Assembly: GCA_030062745.1 (NCBI GenBank)
Contig: CP099850.1
Location: forward strand, 9,801,538-9,865,537
Direction of reading: 5' to 3'
Source of the DNA: Capitulum mitella
Lineage: Eukaryota > Arthropoda > Thecostraca > Pollicipedomorpha > Pollicipedidae
DNA: 64,000 bases
The notes under the pieces were generated by a model that saw only the letters and a program-made list of their open reading frames with translations, did no database searches and was not told where the DNA came from. Every line of letters starts with the position of its first letter. Positions within the stretch are counted from its first letter, which is position 1. The translations under genes were made by a program, and so were the position numbers. Of this stretch, positions 59,701-64,000 are shown piece after piece.

Positions 59701-62700
59701 TTTTCTTCAGTGTGGCACCACCGCAACCCATTTCAGAGGTACTGTAAGCGTGTCGTGGGAGAGGCTCCTATATCTCAGTTTAGATCATGTCGTGTCACAG
59801 CACAGTTCAGTTCCAGTCACAGTTTAGTATCCTCTGGAATCGCAGTTGGAACAACCATCTGCATCTCTTGCATGACAGTTCCTTGTGAATCTTTCGACGC
59901 CGGAAAAGTCGTCTGACGAACGACGAAGCACGATTGTATAAAACAAAATGAACGAAAATCTGTTTTCTGATTAGCTCCGTACAACTTCGAGCCACATGAG
60001 TAATGGAACCACGAGATGACGTCGCTAACATAAAACACACATGACAAGAGCCGAACACTTGAGAGGCCGCTTATTGTTTGCATGACGAGGACAATAAGCT
60101 ACGGGGTTCTGAAATTTTGTGGGGCTCATTGTCTCCATCACCGCCGCCCGCGCCTCTTCCGACTTGTCCGGGCGGATCGCTATGACCGCCTACCCGGACT
60201 AATGCTATCTCACGATTAACTCCAAAGTCTCGGCTTCCATACTTTCCTAGGCTTCTGGACTAGCACCATGCGATCGTGAGTCTCGTAGAGTGTTGCCAGT
60301 GGAGAGAGCTTTGCTGATGGTCAGCACGTGGGATGCTCTGAATTTTTCAACATGCGTAGTGAGAGGTTGCCTTCCTTTTGCCTTGACAGAGCAGGGTTTC
60401 TGGGATCATTGAGCGGATGAAACCCTGCCCGGGTCCCTAACAGCAGACTAGCCTGCCACGAAGTTTCAGCGACATTGTCCCTTCACATGCCTTTAAGACA
60501 GCCCGATAATGCTCAGTCTCAGCCACTCTGTACTGCTCCGATAGCACCCAGTCCCACTCACTCCTTGAGCCCTCGATAGCACCCCGTTCCAACCACTGTT
60601 GGCGGTTTCGATGGCACTCAGTCCCGTCCACTTTGGTCGGTGTCGACACCGTCCCGCGACTTCCCGTCTATGCAATCGCGATAACGCCTCGGGCTGCCCT
60701 GGCGCTGGCGGCGGTCAGCTGACGCAACGCGGCGCGATCAATGACTCCATGTCGAGCGGAGGCCGCCCCCGCCCCCGCCCCGGCCGGCCCGACGGCCACG
60801 ACGCGACTTCGACCGCACGGCACGGCCCAGGGATCGGGAGGGACGTCCGGAGGCACGTGCGGTGACGTCAGAGGAGGCGGGCCGTCGACACTCTGGACTT
60901 TGTGAGAGGGAAGGGCAGAGGTGGTCGGCGGTACGAGAGCAGAATTTTATCGTGGTGGACACGCTAATTTGGCTTTGCAGGTCGGTGAAATAAGTACTTC
61001 AACTATCAAACAGGAATGGCTTCACAAGTATGCTTTCCGGCTCCTTGACTTCAAAATAAAAGACTGCTGACAAGCACCAGTCCGTCGTCGGCAGACAGAA
61101 TGTGAAAACATCGTAGACGTGTACTCACGAACTCCAAAAGGCTAAAAAGTCGGTTCGCCCTCAAGCCTCAGTAATCAATCATATAGGCGTTCTGCCACGT
61201 GGCGGTCATCGGCGAGGCTCTCGGCCCGGCACCGGGAGAGCAGTCACCACCGGACTCCGAGGATGCTCACACCATCACGACAAACACACTCGCCGCCCTC
61301 CTGGCACCAACTCACCGACGGCGTCGGCGCCCATCGTCTGCAGCATCCGCAGCTCGGCCACCGTCTCGTACGACGGTCCGCCGATCATGACGTACACGCC
61401 CTCGTGCACGCTGTTCTCGATTCCCATCTCCTTGACGACGTCGAGCGCCTCCCGACGGAGGTGCTTGTCGTAGGCGTTCGACATGCCCGGGAAGCGCGGC
61501 CCGAAGCTGCAGAGAGGGGAACACTGTCACCGCGACAGACTTCGCTGTCGCCGCGCGAGGCCAGCGGCGGCCGGAGCGGAGAGCGGGCGCCAGACCAGCG
61601 GAGCCACTCGGAGGAGTCCTTTCAGATGGGCACGACAGTTAAGGGACTGTTTTGCCAGCAACGTCAAATTTTATCGTTTATCTACAGAAAATGCCACGAT
61701 TAGGGATATATTAGGGAAATTATTCAGGGCATGTTACCTTGATCTAGTTTTGCAACTTATTCAGTGTCTCAGAAGTTGAGGTGCGTTCAAGGAGCAAAAG
61801 TCGGCGTTGCTAAGAAAAAACATCACCGTTCGGGGAAGCCCGCCAAGCCTACAACGCGGTTTGGCTGCTCTGGTCGTTTTCCTGGACCCCAGGCGACGTA
61901 CTTTTCGTCGTTTTTGCCGACCAGTGGAGAATGTCCAGCAAAGCCCGGCATGTTGATGTGGTCCTTGATGATCATCACGTCGCCGACCTTGAACTTCCTG
62001 TTAATGCCTCCGGCAGCATTGGTGACGATGACGTGAGAGACGCCCACCAGCTTCATCACACGAATCGGCATAGCCGTCTGAAACGAAAGCCGCCATGTTG
62101 GCCTCATGGGTAATGCGCGTTCAGCTGGGCGCACAGAATGAAGACAGAGGTAACATGAGTCTCGGAAACCGTTGCATGAGAGTTTCTGTCGACTTCCGGT
62201 CTAAGCGTGATAGTCCCAGTCGACCTTCTACGGATGATGCACGCGGATGACGCAAACCCGGATATGCTCACCATGTACTGCAATGAATCCCTCGAATCCA
62301 GCACAGAGGGAGAATTGGTCTGCGCTTCAGTCTTTCCCAGTTCCCGCGGCGGTGCCACGCCAGCTCACCTTCCACATGGGGTAGCCCTCGTAGCTGTGGA
62401 AGCGGCCCTTCATGCACATGACGGGCACGCCGGCGAGCAGGCCGAACACCACCTGGCCGGCATGGCCCACCACCGTCGACACGGGGAAGTTGGGGATATC
62501 CTCATACGGGAACGATTCTCGTTCCTTCAGGTGGTCCACCAGACTGCCTGGGAACGGACCGCCAGAACGGAGAGTCAGGAGAATAGTCACGTGAACGTGG
62601 CCATCAGGTCAAGGGGAAACAAGGACGTGGCCAAGGAGGAGGGGCCATGGGGGCTATGGCTCCCCCCTGAGCCAAGCGGTCTGCACTAAATATATAACGA

Positions 62701-63062
62701 TTTCGCATGAATGCGGAATAGTGGTCATATATATGTTGCAAAAGCAAGCATTCCATGTATTCCTATGGCTTTAATAAGAGGTCAGGTACATGAAATTGCT
62801 GCTTTTCCTATAAATTCCGTCATATGCCAGCGCCATATGACAAAATTTGACATTGCCCCCCACCCCAAGGAAAATCCTGGCCACGTGCCTGAGGGACAGC
62901 CAGAACTTTGCAGCCGCATAGGTCGAAAACTGAAGAACAGATGGGTGGTAGAAAGAGCAGGCCAAAACGGCCTTAGTAACAAAGAGAAAACAAAGTCAGA
63001 AAAATCATCAGAGACACGGGAAGGGTCAAGTAAATGAGCGACAAACAGAGAGAGAAAGAAGC

Positions 63063-63133
<71 letters not shown>

Positions 63134-63369
63134 GAGGGAGAGGAAGGGAGAGCGAGATTGAGTGGATGAGTGAGTGAGTGAGTGAGTGAGTGGGTGCGTA
63201 AATAAATGGCCGAGTGAGAAGAAAGTGTTTTGTGTGTTGGTAGCTAGAGCGAGACATGACAGCGACCTGCTCACCCAGCCCAGAGCCGCAGATAATGCCG
63301 ATAGCCGGTCGGTGTTTGGTCCGCTCCAGCAGGTAGTTGGCGCTGATGCTGATCGTGTCGTAGTCAAAC
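56773..63369 (-). CDS. PNP: Purine nucleoside phosphorylase (5 coding exons found; N-terminal exon missing)
   Basis: PNP splits inosine and guanosine with phosphate, giving the base and ribose-1-phosphate in cytosolic purine salvage. The exons are 63275-63369, 62369-62547, 61902-62077, 61316-61506 and 56773-56981 (stop at 56773-56775), in phase throughout, with 282 residues seen. Family sites are present: phosphate-binding GSGLG and [11 protein letters not shown] (Arg and His), TNAAGG, base- and ribose-site [20 protein letters not shown] (Asn) and EANHEEV (His). Human Phe200 is Tyr here, a conservative change. The donor of the third exon is AA/GTACGT; joining gives [14 protein letters not shown], which keeps the Phe that human PNP (NDERF) contributes to the neighbouring active site. 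The exon at 63369 begins in phase 2 after a good acceptor, so at least one 5' exon with the start codon lies beyond or is unrecognised. The last intron is 4.3 kb. Confidence 0.94.
57950..57974. repeat. 11-bp perfect inverted repeat with 3-nt loop
   Basis: AGCTCTGAATC, GTA, GATTCAGAGCT. It lies in PNP's last intron. Confidence 0.9.
59265..59310. repeat. Perfect-loop hairpin, arms about 22 nt
   Basis: The left arm AACGTCCCATCTTAACG and right arm CGTTAAGATGGAACGTT pair around a TT loop, with three mismatches when extended to 22 nt. It lies in PNP's last intron. Confidence 0.85.
60502..60655. repeat. 35-bp minisatellite in PNP's last intron
   Basis: Four diverged units begin at about 60502, 60538, 60573 and 60608, each with CGAT(A/G)(A/G), (C/T)CAGTC(C/T)C and CCACT. 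Confidence 0.75.
62717..62895 (-). repeat. 180-bp dispersed repeat, copy 2
   Basis: The reverse complement reads CACGTGGCCAGGATTTTCC, TTTTGTCATATGGCGCTGGC, AAGCAGCAATTTCATGTA and ACATATATATGACCACTATT, matching 36114-36295 in order. It lies in PNP's first visible intron. Confidence 0.75.
63065..63193. repeat. Compound (AG)n(ACAG)n(AGTG)n microsatellite
   Basis: AG repeats from 63065, ACAG repeats from about 63092 to 63132, a purine-rich bridge, then AGTG repeats from about 63168 to 63192. It lies about 80 bp after the donor of the first visible PNP exon, inside the intron. Confidence 0.93.
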
Positions 63370-63893
63370 CTGGGGACGACCAGATGACCAGTCTGAGGCT
63401 CGTGAAGTGATAAGTACGGCATACGTGACGTCAATGACCGGGATTAGTCCGAATGAATACTGCTGGCATTGCTTTGTCAAAGTTATCGGAGTGTCTATAG
63501 CATGTCACCGCACGAAAAAATTTCCTTCGAATTTTAACACTGAATGTATGTACCACTGAAAAACGACTCCACGCCACTAGTATAAAAATATAGCCTAAAA
63601 AACATTTTATTCGCATCCTTCTTGTATCAAAGCCATAACGAAGTGGTCTCAGTCATTTGATCGTGGACGAGTTTTTATTCATTTCATGATTCGATGTTAT
63701 TGCATACTATACTGACGTACATGGAGCATGCAACATACTGTTTAATTATAGGCAACGCAGATATACAAGGGTGTGTACCTAAATAACAAACAAACGTTCA
63801 TGAAGAAATACAGAGCTTAAGTTCGATGCGACGTGTATGCTTATACGCCACACAATGCACGACAATAGAACATGCACGCTACACTCATATATG

Positions 63894-63927
<34 letters not shown>

Positions 63928-64000
63928 GTCTATATAGTCAGTCCTGGCAACATTTTTACTAATGAGACGGGATTTCCTCACAGCACTCCTCGCCGCATTC
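63370..64000. other. Upstream of the first visible PNP exon
   Basis: A frame starting with Met at 63434 runs into the exon (MTSRMPYLSLHEPQ), but a pyrimidine-rich tract and CAG at 63370-63372 argue for a splice acceptor. No other PNP-like N-terminus is visible before the window ends. Confidence 0.35.
63893..63926. repeat. (TA)n microsatellite
   Basis: A TA tract of about 34 bp near the right edge of the window. Confidence 0.95.

Larger units (their letters stand above)
56982..60501. other. PNP last intron, apart from the hairpins noted
   Basis: No coding exon between 61316 and 56981 is needed: the phases join and the protein is continuous (ADAVG then MSTVAEV). Confidence 0.6.

Noticed and set aside
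63275-63434. Met at 63434 as the PNP start codon
   Set aside because: The residues before the exon boundary do not resemble a PNP N-terminus and a good splice acceptor lies between.

Overview
The window is animal nuclear DNA, most likely from an arthropod and perhaps a crustacean. Three conserved intron-bearing eukaryotic genes can be read exon by exon. Their closest remembered relatives are arthropod or general metazoan proteins, and two fold-back repeats carry TTAGG-type tracts, the arthropod telomere unit. Base composition is very uneven: long CpG-rich stretches full of GCCGGC alternate with AT-rich blocks (about 31-34.6 kb and 38.7-41.9 kb).

Layout. 1-6.3 kb: no recognisable gene; a possible 3'UTR end near 1.74 kb, a 45-bp repeat with palindromes, and a 1.1-kb fold-back repeat array. 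6.37-32.18 kb, minus strand: the ARF GTPase-activating protein ArfGAP1 in 11 coding exons, with one 18-kb intron (8.3-26.6 kb) that holds GC islands, decayed tandem arrays and one unidentified possible coding exon on the same strand (11.34-11.73 kb). 32.2-41.8 kb: AT-rich spacer with a decayed tandem array, a LINE remnant and a second fold-back repeat. 41.87-48.15 kb, plus strand: the microtubule plus-end protein EB1 in six coding exons (268 residues), its introns loaded with short hAT-type elements and minisatellites. 48.5-52.7 kb: spacer with repeats. 52.75-55.48 kb: a large inverted-repeat element carrying an intronless, broken copy of adenosine kinase. 56.77-63.37 kb, minus strand: purine nucleoside phosphorylase, complete at the C-terminus, with its first coding exon not found. 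ArfGAP1 and EB1 are divergent; EB1 and PNP are convergent.

The three genes have unrelated housekeeping jobs (COPI vesicle coat cycling, microtubule tip tracking, purine salvage) and there is no operon-like logic. The most unusual content is in the non-coding DNA: (1) a host-gene copy enclosed in about 0.75-kb inverted arms; (2) a hAT-type MITE family with 8-bp target duplications, one copy perfect; (3) fold-back arrays centred on TTAGG tracts, in two opposite copies; (4) intronic minisatellites that contain or abut splice sites, repeatedly within the same genes. I saw no convincing retrovirus, LTR element, Polinton, CRISPR array or tRNA/rRNA gene. All exon boundaries come from reading splice consensus, reading phase and family knowledge; no search was run.
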